Assembly (NCBI RefSeq): GCF_041914405.1
Contig: NZ_JAYSDK010000007.1
Location: forward strand, 99,905-163,904
DNA: 64,000 nt
Direction of reading: 5' to 3'
DNA from: Zoogloea sp041914405
Lineage (GTDB): Bacteria; Pseudomonadota; Gammaproteobacteria; Burkholderiales; Rhodocyclaceae
Below are positions 14,583-24,384 of this stretch, in pieces. A program made the translations under genes and the position numbers. The stretch's first letter is position 1, and each line of letters begins with the position of its first letter. The notes beneath the pieces were generated by a model, which saw only the letters and a program-made list of their open reading frames with translations, had not been told where the DNA came from and did no database searches.

Positions 14583-17500
14583 ATGACAAGCAGTCCCGAC
14601 CGATCCTGCGACGGGGAGGCCGATGCCTTCCATGCCCTGCTCGAACTGGCTTCCCGGGAAACCGGCGTAGACCTGGAGCGCTACAAGGAGGGCACCTTGC
14701 GCCGTCACGCCGAACGGCGTTGCCGGATGCTGGGTTTCGCCACGTTTGCCCAGTACCTGGCCCATGCGCAGGCACACCCGGATGAGCTGGCCCGCCTGCA
14801 GCATGGGTGCATGGTGTCTGTGTCGACTTTTTTCCGCGACGCGGAGGTCTTCGACGAACTGGCGCAAAGCCTGCGGCAACGGCTCGCCGGACAGCCCGCC
14901 GGGGTTCCGCTGCGGGCGTGGGTGCCGGCCTGCGCCAGCGGGGAAGAGGCCTATTCCATCGCGATCCTGTTGGCCGAAATCGTCGAGGTGCTGGCCGAGC
15001 CGCGGCAGGTGCGCATCTTCGCCACCGACATCGACCAGGAGGCCCTCGAGTTCGCCCGCCTCGGGAGTTACGCCGCCGCCGAACTGGAAGGCATGAGCCA
15101 CGAGCGGCTGGCCCGCTGGTTCGTCCCCGATGGTGAGGGCTGGCGCGTTGGCAAGGCGCTGCGGGAACTGTGCGTGTTCTCGCTGCACGACCTCACTGGC
15201 CATCCTCCCTTCATCCGCATGGATCTGGTCAGCTGCCGCAACGTCCTGATCTATTTCAAGCCCGCGCAGCAGGCGGAACTGATCCGCAACTTCCATTTCG
15301 CCCTCAATCCGGGCGGTTTGCTCTTCCTCGGTAAGGCTGAATCCATCGGGGGGGCGCCGGAGCTGTTCGAGCCCGTCGATCTGGCAGGCAAGTTGTACCG
15401 GCGCAATGACGGGCCGGGCCGGGCCAGCGGCGCGGTCTTCCACCATGGGGTCAGCGAGCGGGTTGGGCGTGTGCTGCCACGCCAGCATGCCCGACCCCAG
15501 CGTGAGCTGCTCGCCGAGCAGGCTCGCGACCTGATGGTCGCCGCCTACGGTCCGCCGGGTGTATTGGTGGATGCCGGCTTCGAGCCGCTGCATTTCTTCG
15601 GCGCCTCCCGACGCTATTTCTCGCTGCCGGTGGCGAGCGCCGATTTCTCGGTTTTCGCACTCGTGTTGCCAGAGTTGCGCGGCGAGCTCAAGGCCCTCGG
15701 CCTGCGCATGCGCCAGGACGGGGCCGACGTGCTGCGTGGAGTCGGCGCCCAGGTGCGCATCGGTGATGAAACACTGCAGGTGCGGCCGGTCCTGCGGCGG
15801 GTGCCGGTCGTGGAGGGCGTTCCGTCCGGCTGCGTGTTGATCAGCTTCGAGGAAACGCCGGTCAGGCCCGCGCCGCTGGCCTATGACGGCGCAGGCGGGC
15901 TGGCTTCCGCCGAAGCGGCGGAGGAGATTGCCCGCCTGCGCCAGGAACTGGCCGACACCCGAGAGCATCTGCAGGCGGTCATCGAGGAACTGGAAACGTC
16001 CAACGAGGAGTTGCAGGCCCTCAACGAAGAGATCCAGGCCTCCAGCGAGGAACTGCAGGCTTCGAACGAAGAGTTGCAGGCCTCCAACGAAGAGCTCACG
16101 ACGCTCAACGAAGCCCTGCGCCTGAAATCCCTCGAGTACGTCCAGCTCAACACGACCCTCACCAACATCCAGGACTCCATCCGCTCCAGCCTGGTCGTAG
16201 TTGACCGGGACGGCCGGGTGACGCGCTTCAATGCGTTGGCCGGACGTGTCTTCGGCCTGCTGCCGGCGGATATCGGCCAGTTCCTGTACGGTGTGCCCTG
16301 CCATCTCGATCTGCCGCTACTGCGCCAGTGGGTGAGCGGCGTGGTGGCCGGTGGCGGAGCGCTGGTCGAGCACGTGCGGCAGCGTGACGAACACTATCTG
16401 GTGCAGGTCGATCCCTGCCTCGACGAGTCCGGCGGCATCGCCGGCGCTGTGCTGACGTTTACCGACATATCCGACCTGCGCCGCGCCGAGGACGCGCAGG
16501 CCCTCAGCGAGGCCCGTTTCCGGCAGGTATGGGATTCCAGTGTCGAAGGTCTGCTGGTGGTCAGGCCCGATGGCGAAATGCTGCTCGTCAATCCGGCCCT
16601 GGCCCACATGTTCGGCTATACGGAGGGCGAACTGCTCGGTCAGCCGGTGGACATGCTGGTGCCGGATGTGGTGCGGGCTGCACACCGGACTCACCGGGAG
16701 CGCTATCACCTGGCGCCGGAGCAGGCCCAGGTGCTGATGGCGCGGCGCAGCCTGCGCGGCTGCCGCAAGGATGGCAGCGAATTTGCAATCGAGCTGAGTC
16801 TCAGCAGCCTCAACATCGATGGCGTGGCCCACGTGCTGGCGTCCATCTCGGACGTTACCGAGCGCAGCCTGGCGGAAGAACTCCTGAAGGCCAGCGAACG
16901 GCGCCTGCGCCTGGCCCTCGACGCCGCCCGGGCCGGATCGTGGGAATGGTTCGTGGCCAGCAACAACAACTTCTGGTCCGACGAGCTGTGGGCGTTGTAC
17001 GGCCTGGAGCCCCAGTCCGTTACGCCGTCCTACGAGGCCTGGCAGCAGATCGTGCACCCTGCCGACCGGGTGCCGCTAAAGGCTCTCGTGGCCGATGCCA
17101 GTGCGCGAGGCGAACGTTTCGAAGCGGAATGGCGGGTCAATCTGCCGGACGACCAACCGCCCCGCTGGCTGCTTTCCATTGGGCAGCCGGTGCGCGACGA
17201 CGAGGGGCGAGTGCGCAGTTACATCGGCATCGTCATCGACGTCAGTGCCCGCCGGCTGGCTGAAGAGAAGCGCCGCGACAGCGATGCGATGCTCGCCACC
17301 ATCCTCGACAATGTGGGCGCCTACATCTACATCAAGGACACGGAATACCGCTACACCTACGCGAACCGTGCGGTATGCGGGCTGTTCGGCGTCGGGCGCG
17401 AGGAGGTCTGTGGCCACACCGACGAAGTCTATTTCGACGCGCCGACCGCCCGCAGCCTGCGCGACAACGATCGCCGGGTCATCGAGGGCGGCGAACGCAT

Positions 17501-18875
17501 CGAGATCGAGGAAACCAACGTCGATGGGCGCAGCGGCGAGGCCCACAGCTACATCTCGATCAAGCTGCCGTTGCGCCGGGAGGACGGCCGCATCTACGCC
17601 CTGTGCGGTATCTCCACCGACATCACCGAGCGCAAGTGCGCCGAGCAGGAACTACAGCGCTACCGCCAGAACCTGGAGAGTACCGTTGCCGCGCGCACCC
17701 GCGAGTTGCTGCAGGCCAAGGAGGCGGCTGAATCCGCCAACCGGGCCAAGAGCGCCTTCCTGGCCAACATGAGCCATGAGATCCGCACGCCCCTTAACGC
17801 GGTGCTCGGCATGGCGCGCATCATGCAGCGGGAGGGTGTCAGCCCGACCCAGGCTGAGCAGCTCGGCAAGATCGACAGCGCCGCCCAGCACCTGCTCGGC
17901 GTCATCAACGACATCCTCGATCTGTCGAAGATCGAGGCCGAGAAGTTCATTCTCGAAGAAGGGGAGTTCGCGCTGGACGGGGTGGCCGCCAATGTCGCCT
18001 CGATGGTCCACGACCGGACCACGGCCAAGGGGCTGCGCCTCGTCGTCGAGGCGGAGAGCCTGCCCTGCCTGGTGCGGGGGGATTCGACCCGCTTCACCCA
18101 GGCCCTGCTCAACCTGGTCAGCAATGCGGTCAAGTTTACCGAGGCCGGCACCATCCTGATCAGCCTGCGGGTCGAGGCGCGCCAGGGCAATGCGCTGCAG
18201 GTGCGGGCCGAGGTGCGCGACAGTGGCATCGGCATCCCGCGGGACGTGCTGGGCAAGCTCTTCCGTCCCTTCGAGCAGGGGGACACCTCGACCACCCGCA
18301 GGTACGGCGGCACTGGTCTAGGGCTGGCGATCACCCGCCGGCTCGCCGAACTGATGGGGGGCGAGGCTGGCGTCGCCAGCGATGTGGGGGTGGGCAGCAC
18401 CTTCTGGTTCACCGCCTGGCTCGGCGTCGGGCGCTCCATCCAGCACGGCCTGCCCGAAGTGGACAACGGCGGCAGCGCGGAGAGCGTGCTGAACACGGAA
18501 TATGCCGGTGCGCACATCCTGCTGGTGGAGGACGAGCCGGTGAACCAGGAGGTCGCCAAGCTGTTCCTCTTTGATGCCGGGCTGGACGTCGCCGTGGCCG
18601 GCAACGGCGCGGTGGCGGTGGAAATGGCCGCCGGCTCCTCCTTCGACCTGATCCTGATGGACATGCAGATGCCCGAAATGGACGGCCTCGAGGCGACCCG
18701 CCGGATCCGCGCGCTGCCCGCCTACCGGCAGGTACCGATCATCGCGATGACTGCCAACGCCTTTGCCGAAGACCGCGCCCAATGCATGGCCGCCGGCATG
18801 GACGATTTCCTCTCCAAGCCTGTCGATCCCGACCGCCTGTTCTCGACCATTCTGCGCTGGCTGCGGCGGCGCTAA
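14583..18875 (+). CDS. CheR-PAS hybrid histidine kinase (no CheB domain)
   Basis: 1430 residues. Order: CheR-type methyltransferase (about 10-280, with VSVSTFFRD and the SAM motif WVPACASGEEAYS), a region of unclear fold, a coiled coil of EELQAxNEE heptads (about 465-515), four PAS domains (about 525-645, 645-765, 775-895, 900-1020), HisKA with His1065 in NMSHEIRTPLN, HATPase (about 1165-1280) and a receiver with Asp1360 in LILMDMQMPEMDG. Most relatives of this layout carry CheB ahead of CheR; here it is absent. No membrane segment, so it is cytoplasmic. The start ATG 14583 follows GAGGGGCGG; an in-frame ATG 54 bp upstream is possible. It stands alone, with no chemotaxis partner adjacent. Confidence 0.9.
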   Translation: MTSSPDRSCDGEADAFHALLELASRETGVDLERYKEGTLRRHAERRCRMLGFATFAQYLAHAQAHPDELARLQHGCMVSVSTFFRDAEVFDELAQSLRQRLAGQPAGVPLRAWVPACASGEEAYSIAILLAEIVEVLAEPRQVRIFATDIDQEALEFARLGSYAAAELEGMSHERLARWFVPDGEGWRVGKALRELCVFSLHDLTGHPPFIRMDLVSCRNVLIYFKPAQQAELIRNFHFALNPGGLLFLGKAESIGGAPELFEPVDLAGKLYRRNDGPGRASGAVFHHGVSERVGRVLPRQHARPQRELLAEQARDLMVAAYGPPGVLVDAGFEPLHFFGASRRYFSLPVASADFSVFALVLPELRGELKALGLRMRQDGADVLRGVGAQVRIGDETLQVRPVLRRVPVVEGVPSGCVLISFEETPVRPAPLAYDGAGGLASAEAAEEIARLRQELADTREHLQAVIEELETSNEELQALNEEIQASSEELQASNEELQASNEELTTLNEALRLKSLEYVQLNTTLTNIQDSIRSSLVVVDRDGRVTRFNALAGRVFGLLPADIGQFLYGVPCHLDLPLLRQWVSGVVAGGGALVEHVRQRDEHYLVQVDPCLDESGGIAGAVLTFTDISDLRRAEDAQALSEARFRQVWDSSVEGLLVVRPDGEMLLVNPALAHMFGYTEGELLGQPVDMLVPDVVRAAHRTHRERYHLAPEQAQVLMARRSLRGCRKDGSEFAIELSLSSLNIDGVAHVLASISDVTERSLAEELLKASERRLRLALDAARAGSWEWFVASNNNFWSDELWALYGLEPQSVTPSYEAWQQIVHPADRVPLKALVADASARGERFEAEWRVNLPDDQPPRWLLSIGQPVRDDEGRVRSYIGIVIDVSARRLAEEKRRDSDAMLATILDNVGAYIYIKDTEYRYTYANRAVCGLFGVGREEVCGHTDEVYFDAPTARSLRDNDRRVIEGGERIEIEETNVDGRSGEAHSYISIKLPLRREDGRIYALCGISTDITERKCAEQELQRYRQNLESTVAARTRELLQAKEAAESANRAKSAFLANMSHEIRTPLNAVLGMARIMQREGVSPTQAEQLGKIDSAAQHLLGVINDILDLSKIEAEKFILEEGEFALDGVAANVASMVHDRTTAKGLRLVVEAESLPCLVRGDSTRFTQALLNLVSNAVKFTEAGTILISLRVEARQGNALQVRAEVRDSGIGIPRDVLGKLFRPFEQGDTSTTRRYGGTGLGLAITRRLAELMGGEAGVASDVGVGSTFWFTAWLGVGRSIQHGLPEVDNGGSAESVLNTEYAGAHILLVEDEPVNQEVAKLFLFDAGLDVAVAGNGAVAVEMAAGSSFDLILMDMQMPEMDGLEATRRIRALPAYRQVPIIAMTANAFAEDRAQCMAAGMDDFLSKPVDPDRLFSTILRWLRRR

Positions 18876-18931
18876 CACCCGGCCGTTCGCGCTCATCGCG
18901 CCGGTTTTGCGCGTTTTGGAGATGTCCTGCC

Positions 18932-18957
18932 GTAGGGGCGAATGAATTCGCCCCTAC
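18932..18957. repeat. Dispersed palindromic repeat, copy 2 (single unit)
   Basis: GTAGGGGCGAAT-GA-ATTCGCCCCTAC: perfect 12-bp arms around a two-base centre. It is the cleanest copy of the family and the only lone unit. It lies between the converging CheR-kinase and Nudix genes and could also end transcription as a hairpin. Confidence 0.9.
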
Positions 18958-18992
18958 AGGCCCAGCCTGAAAAGGTTGCCTTGCCGTGAAGC

Positions 18993-19433
18993 TCAGTGCT
19001 TGAGCTTGTCGAGCAGGCCGCGCTTGATCGCCGTGGTGGTCGGCCGGTTGAACTTCTCGGGCAGGCTGCCGGGCTTGAACCAGCGGAAGTTCGAATGCTC
19101 CCGGTTTAGGCGCGGGGCGATCTCCCGGCTGACGCGCAGCAGGTAGTAATGCATGTCCCGGTCGGCCATGTCGCCGCTGATCGACGACACGCGCCCGAGC
19201 TTGATCAGCTGTTTCTCTTTCACCCGCAGGCCGGCTTCCTCCACCAACTCGCGCATCAGCGCCTTGCGCGGCGCCTCGCCACGATCGACGCGGCCACCGA
19301 AGAAATTCCACAGCCCGGAGTTATTAACGACCTCGGAACGCTTGCCGAGCAGGAACTTGCCTGTTTCGATGCACTGGATGATGGCCCAGGCGCCGGTTTT
19401 GGCGGACGAGGGCTTCACGCGGTCTTTGGCCAT
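18993..19433 (-). CDS. Nudix hydrolase
   Basis: 146 residues. The Nudix box runs from GGRVDRGEAPRKALM through RELVEEAGL, matching GX5EX7REUXEEXGU. Such enzymes cleave nucleoside diphosphates linked to another group; the substrate cannot be told from the sequence. The remainder, with WNFFGG and HYYLLRVSREI, resembles the NudI/GDP-mannose mannosyl hydrolase style, but that is a weak guess. Single gene, converging on the CheR-kinase gene. Confidence 0.92.
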   Translation of the reverse strand: MAKDRVKPSSAKTGAWAIIQCIETGKFLLGKRSEVVNNSGLWNFFGGRVDRGEAPRKALMRELVEEAGLRVKEKQLIKLGRVSSISGDMADRDMHYYLLRVSREIAPRLNREHSNFRWFKPGSLPEKFNRPTTTAIKRGLLDKLKH

Positions 19434-19602
19434 GACTGTCGAGGCTGCGCTGATGGATCAGGGGTAATACGAATATCTTATAACGAGTCAGGGTTTCCTT
19501 TATGTGACGGTTTTGCGTCACCGCCTGGCAATCGCCGCGGAGAGAGCCAATCGGAGCACACAGGCACGGCCTGAACAGCGCCTTATCCTGGTGACGACTT
19601 TT

Positions 19603-21180
19603 TCAGACCCTGAAGCGTGCCACCTCGGCCTGCAGATCCTGGGCCAGGCGTTCCAGTTGCAGCGCTGCCGACGACACCTCCGAGGCCGATGAGCGGCTGG
19701 CGTCGGTCATCTGCGCAATGCGCTCCACGTTCTTGGCGATCTCCGCGCCGGCGATGCGCTGTTCCCGCAGCGCTGTGGAAATGTCGGTCACCGCGCCCAG
19801 CACGCCCTGCGAGCCGTCGCTGATCTGCTGCATCGATGCTCCCGCCGCCTCGATCTGGCGCACGCTGTCGGTCACGAACTCGTTGCCCTTCTGCATCACT
19901 GCGGATGCCGCTTCCGTGCTGTGCTGGACCGACGCCACCATGCTGGTGATGTCCTGGGCCGAGCTGGTCGTCCGCTCGGCCAGCTTGCGCACCTCGTCGG
20001 CGACGACTGCAAAGCCGCGCCCCTGTTCCCCGGCCCGGGCCGCCTCGATGGCCGCGTTCAGCGCCAGCAGGTTGGTCTGGTCGGCCACGTCCTTGATCAC
20101 CTGCACGATGCTGCTGATGTCCAGCGCCTGCTGGCCGAGAGCCTGCATCTGGCCTGTCGCGTCATTCACCACCTGGGCAACCCGCTGAATCTCGGTGATG
20201 GCTTTCTGGACGTCCTGGCCACCCTGGCGCGACAGCGCCCCCGACTGCTGGGCCCTTTCCTCCGCCTGGGTGGCGTTGTCCGCCACCTGGTCGATGCTCA
20301 CCGAAAACTCCTCCACCGAGGCCGCCACCGAGGAGGTCGCGTCGCTCTGCTGGTTGGACGTCTGCAAGACCCCGTTGGCCGCCGCAGTCAGCTGGGCGGA
20401 AGCACTGGAAAGCCGGTGGGAGCGGTCCCGCGTGCGTTCGACGATGGACTGCAGTTCGGCGACGAAGGCATTCACGCTGGCCGCCACCTCGTCCAGCTCA
20501 TCCTGGCCCCGGTTGGGCAGGCGCTGGGTCAGATCGCCCTGACTCAGCGGCGCCAGCTGCCGCAGCATTCCCTGCAGGGCGGATTGCAGGGACAGGGATA
20601 CGCCGAGAACCACCAGGGTGGTCATCACGATGCCCACCGCCAGCAGGCCGATGACGATCCAGAACACCTTGGACGACACTGCCCGCGCCTCTTCCACGCC
20701 CTTGGCCGACTCCTCCCGCCGCTGGGCGATGAATCCGTCCAGATCCGCCTGGAAGGGCTTGAACTGCTGGTTGTATACCTGCAGCAGCGCCTCGTTGGCG
20801 ACCTTCGGATTGTCCGCGGCCGTGGCGATCAGCTTGAGTGAGCTGTCCCGATACTGTTCCCAGCGTTTCAGGATCCCGACCAGCGCCTCGCGGACCTCGG
20901 CCCGGCGGATCACCGCCACCGCATGCTGGCCGTTGCGCTCGATGTTCTGTGATGAGGCGCTGAAGATCTCCTTCGTCTCCGCGAGCGCGGGGTCGAGCAT
21001 GACGGTTGCCGCCGCGCTGGCCTTCACTTCCAGCAGGTCGGCCACGTAGTTCTCGCGCCGGTGGGCCGTGTCTTCGGTGCTCTGGATGGCATTCAGCCCC
21101 CAGATGGTGGTGGCCGCAATGATCAGCAGTCCCGTTACCGTGATGCCGCCAAGGGCCCTGAGTTTGGTCCGTATTTTCAT
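19603..21180 (-). CDS. Methyl-accepting chemotaxis protein
   Basis: 525 residues. TM1 is at about 7-30, a periplasmic four-helix-bundle-like sensor at about 31-185, TM2 at about 190-212, a HAMP domain follows, then the cytoplasmic signalling domain with the conserved tip (DQTNLLALNAAIEAARAGE, GFAVVADEVRKLAERT). It should relay a periplasmic signal to a CheA-CheW array. ATG 21178-21180 follows a run of G (GGGGGGCGTCTC) and begins the first membrane helix; the longer upstream frame is not credible. The ligand is unknown. No che gene is adjacent. Confidence 0.94.
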   Translation of the reverse strand: MKIRTKLRALGGITVTGLLIIAATTIWGLNAIQSTEDTAHRRENYVADLLEVKASAAATVMLDPALAETKEIFSASSQNIERNGQHAVAVIRRAEVREALVGILKRWEQYRDSSLKLIATAADNPKVANEALLQVYNQQFKPFQADLDGFIAQRREESAKGVEEARAVSSKVFWIVIGLLAVGIVMTTLVVLGVSLSLQSALQGMLRQLAPLSQGDLTQRLPNRGQDELDEVAASVNAFVAELQSIVERTRDRSHRLSSASAQLTAAANGVLQTSNQQSDATSSVAASVEEFSVSIDQVADNATQAEERAQQSGALSRQGGQDVQKAITEIQRVAQVVNDATGQMQALGQQALDISSIVQVIKDVADQTNLLALNAAIEAARAGEQGRGFAVVADEVRKLAERTTSSAQDITSMVASVQHSTEAASAVMQKGNEFVTDSVRQIEAAGASMQQISDGSQGVLGAVTDISTALREQRIAGAEIAKNVERIAQMTDASRSSASEVSSAALQLERLAQDLQAEVARFRV

Positions 21181-21307
21181 GAGACGCCCCCCCTGAAACA
21201 AGAAGAAAATGAATCTGCCATGGAGCATGTCGTGTGAGTATGGACTTAGTTCGGGGCACGCGTCTCGAAAAGCGCCAGGCCCGCCCGGACAGACCTCCGC
21301 ATGGCGG

Positions 21308-22003
21308 TCAGAACAGCCTGTCGGGCGTGTAGCGGATGCCAAAGGATAGCCAATGGTTCTTGCCCGGCCCGGCCAGTTGTTGCCCGGTCGTAGCATCGAC
21401 TTGGAACAGATCGGGGATCACCGAATAGCGGACCCCCATCTGCCCATAAGCCATGCCGTGGTTGTCGCCGTAGGTCTCGGCAATGCCGAGCAGCCCGGGC
21501 TGCAGGCTGAACTCGCCGCCGATCCCCCAGGACGCACTGCTGCGCCCAGAGGCCCTGTCCTTCAGCCAGCCCAGATTGGCATGGACAACGACCCGGTCGT
21601 CATGCAGGGAAAGGGAAGCCGGGACATAGGCGTAGGTATTGCCCAGCAGGTTCGGGCCGGGGTTGATCTCCGGATGGCGGATGGTACCCGCCGCCAGGCC
21701 CCAGCCCCAGCCGTTGGTTTCCAGCGGGCGGAACAAGGTCTTGGCCTGGAACACAAAATCCCGCGTTGGCGATTCGCCGTCGTACTTTGCCCGCCCGCCG
21801 CCAAAGGTAAATTCCAAGTTCCCGGTCGGATTGCAGGCCGGCAGTGCCCAGAGCTCCCGGCCATCCGGGTAAATGCGCGTCCAGCTCTCGAACTGGCAAC
21901 TCCCGCCGGTGGTCAGGCGTGCATCATCCGTGACGAACGGGCGGGCAGCGAAGACGCAGGACGGAAAGATCAGGGTCACAGAGGCCAGGACTGCGGATTT
22001 CAT
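21308..22003 (-). CDS. Predicted outer-membrane beta-barrel protein, function unknown
   Basis: 231 residues with a signal peptide (MKSAVLASVTLIFPSCVFA, cleaved before ARPF). The rest alternates hydrophobic and polar residues and ends in an aromatic (PDRLF), as outer-membrane barrels do. It opens RPFVTDDARLTTGG, seen in a group of small predicted outer-membrane transport-like proteins. I do not recognise a substrate. It is 127 bp downstream-side of the chemoreceptor gene and divergent from the phosphatase gene at 22163. Confidence 0.8.
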   Translation of the reverse strand: MKSAVLASVTLIFPSCVFAARPFVTDDARLTTGGSCQFESWTRIYPDGRELWALPACNPTGNLEFTFGGGRAKYDGESPTRDFVFQAKTLFRPLETNGWGWGLAAGTIRHPEINPGPNLLGNTYAYVPASLSLHDDRVVVHANLGWLKDRASGRSSASWGIGGEFSLQPGLLGIAETYGDNHGMAYGQMGVRYSVIPDLFQVDATTGQQLAGPGKNHWLSFGIRYTPDRLF

Positions 22004-22162
22004 CCCGGCATTCTATTGGGTGGAGGTGGCACCCATATTTCCTGACGCTTTTCTCGTCTGCCCCTGGCCCCCTGTCCTTTGCGGCAAAAATCCCGGAAGA
22101 TCGCCCCTCTTGAATCGCCCCACCCCATTCCGGCGGCGGGGTTGCCATTGGGGCCCACTCAC

Positions 22163-22819
22163 ATGAAGTTCGTTCGAACCGTTGCCGCGCGCAGTGCGCT
22201 GCGGGGCCTGGCGCTGGCCTGCGGGCTGTCGGCTGCGCCTGCCTTTGCGGACATGACCATCGTGATCCTGCGCCACGGCGAGAAGCCCGCCGACGGGCTG
22301 GGCCAGCTCACCTGCCAGGGGCTCAACCGCTCGCTGGCGCTGGCGCCGTTGCTGCTGTCGCGCTTCGGCGCGCCGGATGGGGTGTATGCGCCCAATCCGG
22401 GGGTGCTGAAGAAGGACAAGGGCGTGCCCTTCAACTATGTGCGTCCGCTGGCCACCATCGAGCCGCTGGCGATCCGCGCCGGCAAGCCGGTCACCCTCGG
22501 CGGCGGCATGGAGGACATCAAGCCGCTGGTGCACCAGGTGCTGGCCAAGGAGGCGGGCACCCATGTGATCGCCTGGGAGCACCACTGGGGCGAATCCCTG
22601 GCGCGCCTGTTCCTCAAGACCCTCGGCGCCGACCCCAAGGCGGTGCCCAAGTGGGCCGACGACGATTACGACAGCCTCTACGTGATCCGCGTGCAGCAGA
22701 CCAGGCACGACGCGCCGGTGGCCCGTTTCAGTGTTGAAAAGCAGGGTCTGGACGGGCTGCCCGAGGGCTGCGCGGTGCTGGCGCCCGCTGCCACCGTGGC
22801 ACCGCCTGTTGTCGAGTGA
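22163..22819 (+). CDS. Secreted histidine phosphatase-superfamily protein
   Basis: 218 residues with a signal peptide ending AFA (about residue 29). The catalytic RHGE motif follows immediately at 37-40. A second conserved His probably lies in VIAWEHHWGE, and the distal arginine of the family is less clear. It is therefore likely a periplasmic phosphatase-like protein of histidine phosphatase branch 1; substrate unknown. ATG 22163 is chosen because it starts the signal peptide. The DUF4337 gene follows 48 bp downstream and may be co-transcribed. Confidence 0.85.
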   Translation: MKFVRTVAARSALRGLALACGLSAAPAFADMTIVILRHGEKPADGLGQLTCQGLNRSLALAPLLLSRFGAPDGVYAPNPGVLKKDKGVPFNYVRPLATIEPLAIRAGKPVTLGGGMEDIKPLVHQVLAKEAGTHVIAWEHHWGESLARLFLKTLGADPKAVPKWADDDYDSLYVIRVQQTRHDAPVARFSVEKQGLDGLPEGCAVLAPAATVAPPVVE

Positions 22820-22867
22820 AGGCGGCGTGATCCACCGCCGGTATTTGCAGCAAGGAAAGCTGGAAGC

Positions 22868-23398
22868 ATGAGCGAAGAAAAGAAGGAGCCGTGGCTCAAC
22901 GGCATGTCCCTGGCCACCGTGGTGCTGGCCGTGTGCGCAACCCTGTCCACCTTCAAAGGCGGGTCGTTCTCGACCCAGGGGGTGGTCAACCAGGCGCTGG
23001 CCTCGGACCAGTGGGCTTTCTACCAGGCCAAGAGCACCAAGCAGCATCTTTTTGAAGCGCAGGTGGAGCAGTTCCGCCTGCAGGCCATGGCCCTGCCGCC
23101 GGACAACCCGGCGGTGCCCGCCTACCAGCAGAAGATCGCCGAGTACCAGAAGGAGATCGAGCGCTACAAGCAGGAGAAGAAGGACATCGAAGCCAAGGCC
23201 CGCGGCTTCGAGGCCCTGCGCGACGAGGCCAAACTCCACGGCCGCCCCTTCGGCCTGGCGGTGATCTTCCTGCAGGTGGCGATCCTGCTCAATTCGGTGG
23301 CTGGCCTGGTCAAGGCCAAGCGGGTGTGGTGGACGGCGATCCCGATCGGGCTGGTGGGGGTGGCGCTGTTTGCGGATGGGTTCCTGGGGTTCCTGTAA
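22868..23398 (+). CDS. DUF4337 membrane protein
   Basis: 176 residues. One hydrophobic segment lies near the N-terminus (about 12-30), a charged helical middle (about 70-125, rich in Lys/Glu, QKIAEYQKEIERYKQEKKD) probably forms a coiled coil, and two hydrophobic segments close the protein (about 130-150 and 155-176). This matches DUF4337, a family with no known function. A GGAAGC sequence precedes the ATG. Confidence 0.85.
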   Translation: MSEEKKEPWLNGMSLATVVLAVCATLSTFKGGSFSTQGVVNQALASDQWAFYQAKSTKQHLFEAQVEQFRLQAMALPPDNPAVPAYQQKIAEYQKEIERYKQEKKDIEAKARGFEALRDEAKLHGRPFGLAVIFLQVAILLNSVAGLVKAKRVWWTAIPIGLVGVALFADGFLGFL

Positions 23399-23473
23399 GC
23401 GCCCTTGGTTCCCGCTGGCGGCGTCCCCGGCTGGGGCGGCGATGAGCGCGTCGCCAACGATGCTTGCTGGGTA

Positions 23474-24247
23474 TCAGAGGCCTGCCGCCAGCAGCGCGAC
23501 GGCAGCGGTGAAGTCATCCACCACGGCAGCCGGGCGGTGGGTGGGGTGCTGCTCGTCGCTGGGGCGGAACTTGCCGGTGCGCACCAGGATGCCGGGAATG
23601 CCGGCGGCCTGGGCGCCGCCGATGTCGTCGGCCAGGTCGTCGCCGATCAGCACGGCGTCGGCGGGGGCCACGCCGAGTTCGTCGAGGGCGCTGTGGAAGA
23701 AGGGCGCGGCGGGCTTGCCGACTACTTCGGCCTGGCGTCCGCTGCTGTATTCCAGGCCGCTGACGAAGGCGCCCATGTCGAGGGTCAGGCCGTCCTGTCC
23801 CATGAAGTAGCGGTTGCGGGCCATCACGATGAAGGGCAGGCCCTGCATCAGCAGGCGGAAGACGGTGTTCAGCGCGGCGTATTCGAAGTCCGGGCCGGCG
23901 TCGCCGATCACCACCGCGTCAGGCGTGGCGTGGCTCGCGCCGATCTCGTCGGCGATGTCCGGGTGGACCAGATAGTGGGGATGCAGGCCGCGCTGCTCCA
24001 CCAGCCGGCGGGTGGCCAGCACGGCGGTCTGGATCTCGTCGGGGGCGATGTCGAAGCCCATCTTGTTCAGGCTGGCGACGATGCGCCTGCGCGGGCTGCG
24101 CGTGGTGTTGGTGAGGAAGCGTAGCGGCAGGCCGAGGCCGCGCAGAGCCTTGAGGGCGTCGACCGCGCCGGGGATGGCCTGGTCGTCGATGTGCAGCACG
24201 CCGGCCAGGTCGATCAGCACGGCGCGGGGGGCGGTGGGCAGGGGCAT
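23474..24247 (-). CDS. HAD-family phosphatase (LHPP-like)
   Basis: 257 residues, HAD superfamily with a C2-type cap. Motif I is DLAGVLH, in which the usual second Asp is replaced by Ala; the LHPP group typically has Ser there (DISGVL), so activity may be altered. Motif II is FLTNTTRSP, the Lys of motif III is in VVGKPAAPFF, and motif IV is VLIGDDLADDIGGA. LHPP enzymes act on phospho-His/Lys or pyrophosphate. It lies 137 bp after the hemerythrin kinase gene on the same strand, separated by a repeat. Confidence 0.88.
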   Translation of the reverse strand: MPLPTAPRAVLIDLAGVLHIDDQAIPGAVDALKALRGLGLPLRFLTNTTRSPRRRIVASLNKMGFDIAPDEIQTAVLATRRLVEQRGLHPHYLVHPDIADEIGASHATPDAVVIGDAGPDFEYAALNTVFRLLMQGLPFIVMARNRYFMGQDGLTLDMGAFVSGLEYSSGRQAEVVGKPAAPFFHSALDELGVAPADAVLIGDDLADDIGGAQAAGIPGILVRTGKFRPSDEQHPTHRPAAVVDDFTAAVALLAAGL

Positions 24248-24304
24248 GGATGTTTTTCAGGCCGGGGCCAGTGGCGGAAACGGGTTCAGTAGAGACAACA
24301 GGCT

Positions 24305-24371
24305 GTAGGGGCGAAATAAATCGCCCGCCGCGCGGGGCGCAATCACCGCGGGCGAATGAATTCGCCCCCAC
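24305..24371. repeat. Dispersed palindromic repeat, copy 3 (two units)
   Basis: The left unit GTAGGGGCGAAATAAATCGCCC is degenerate in its centre. The right unit GCGGGCGAATGAATTCGCCC (from 24348) is intact and ends CCCAC. The outer ends GTAGGGG and CCCCCAC are nearly inverted, as in copies 4 and 5. Confidence 0.85.
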
Positions 24372-24384
24372 AGAAGCCCCTGCG

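Noticed and set aside
14430..16304. A 624-codon open frame on the minus strand
   Set aside because: Antisense to the CheR-kinase gene; the sequence is low-complexity and His/Gln/Arg-rich, as expected of a shadow frame.
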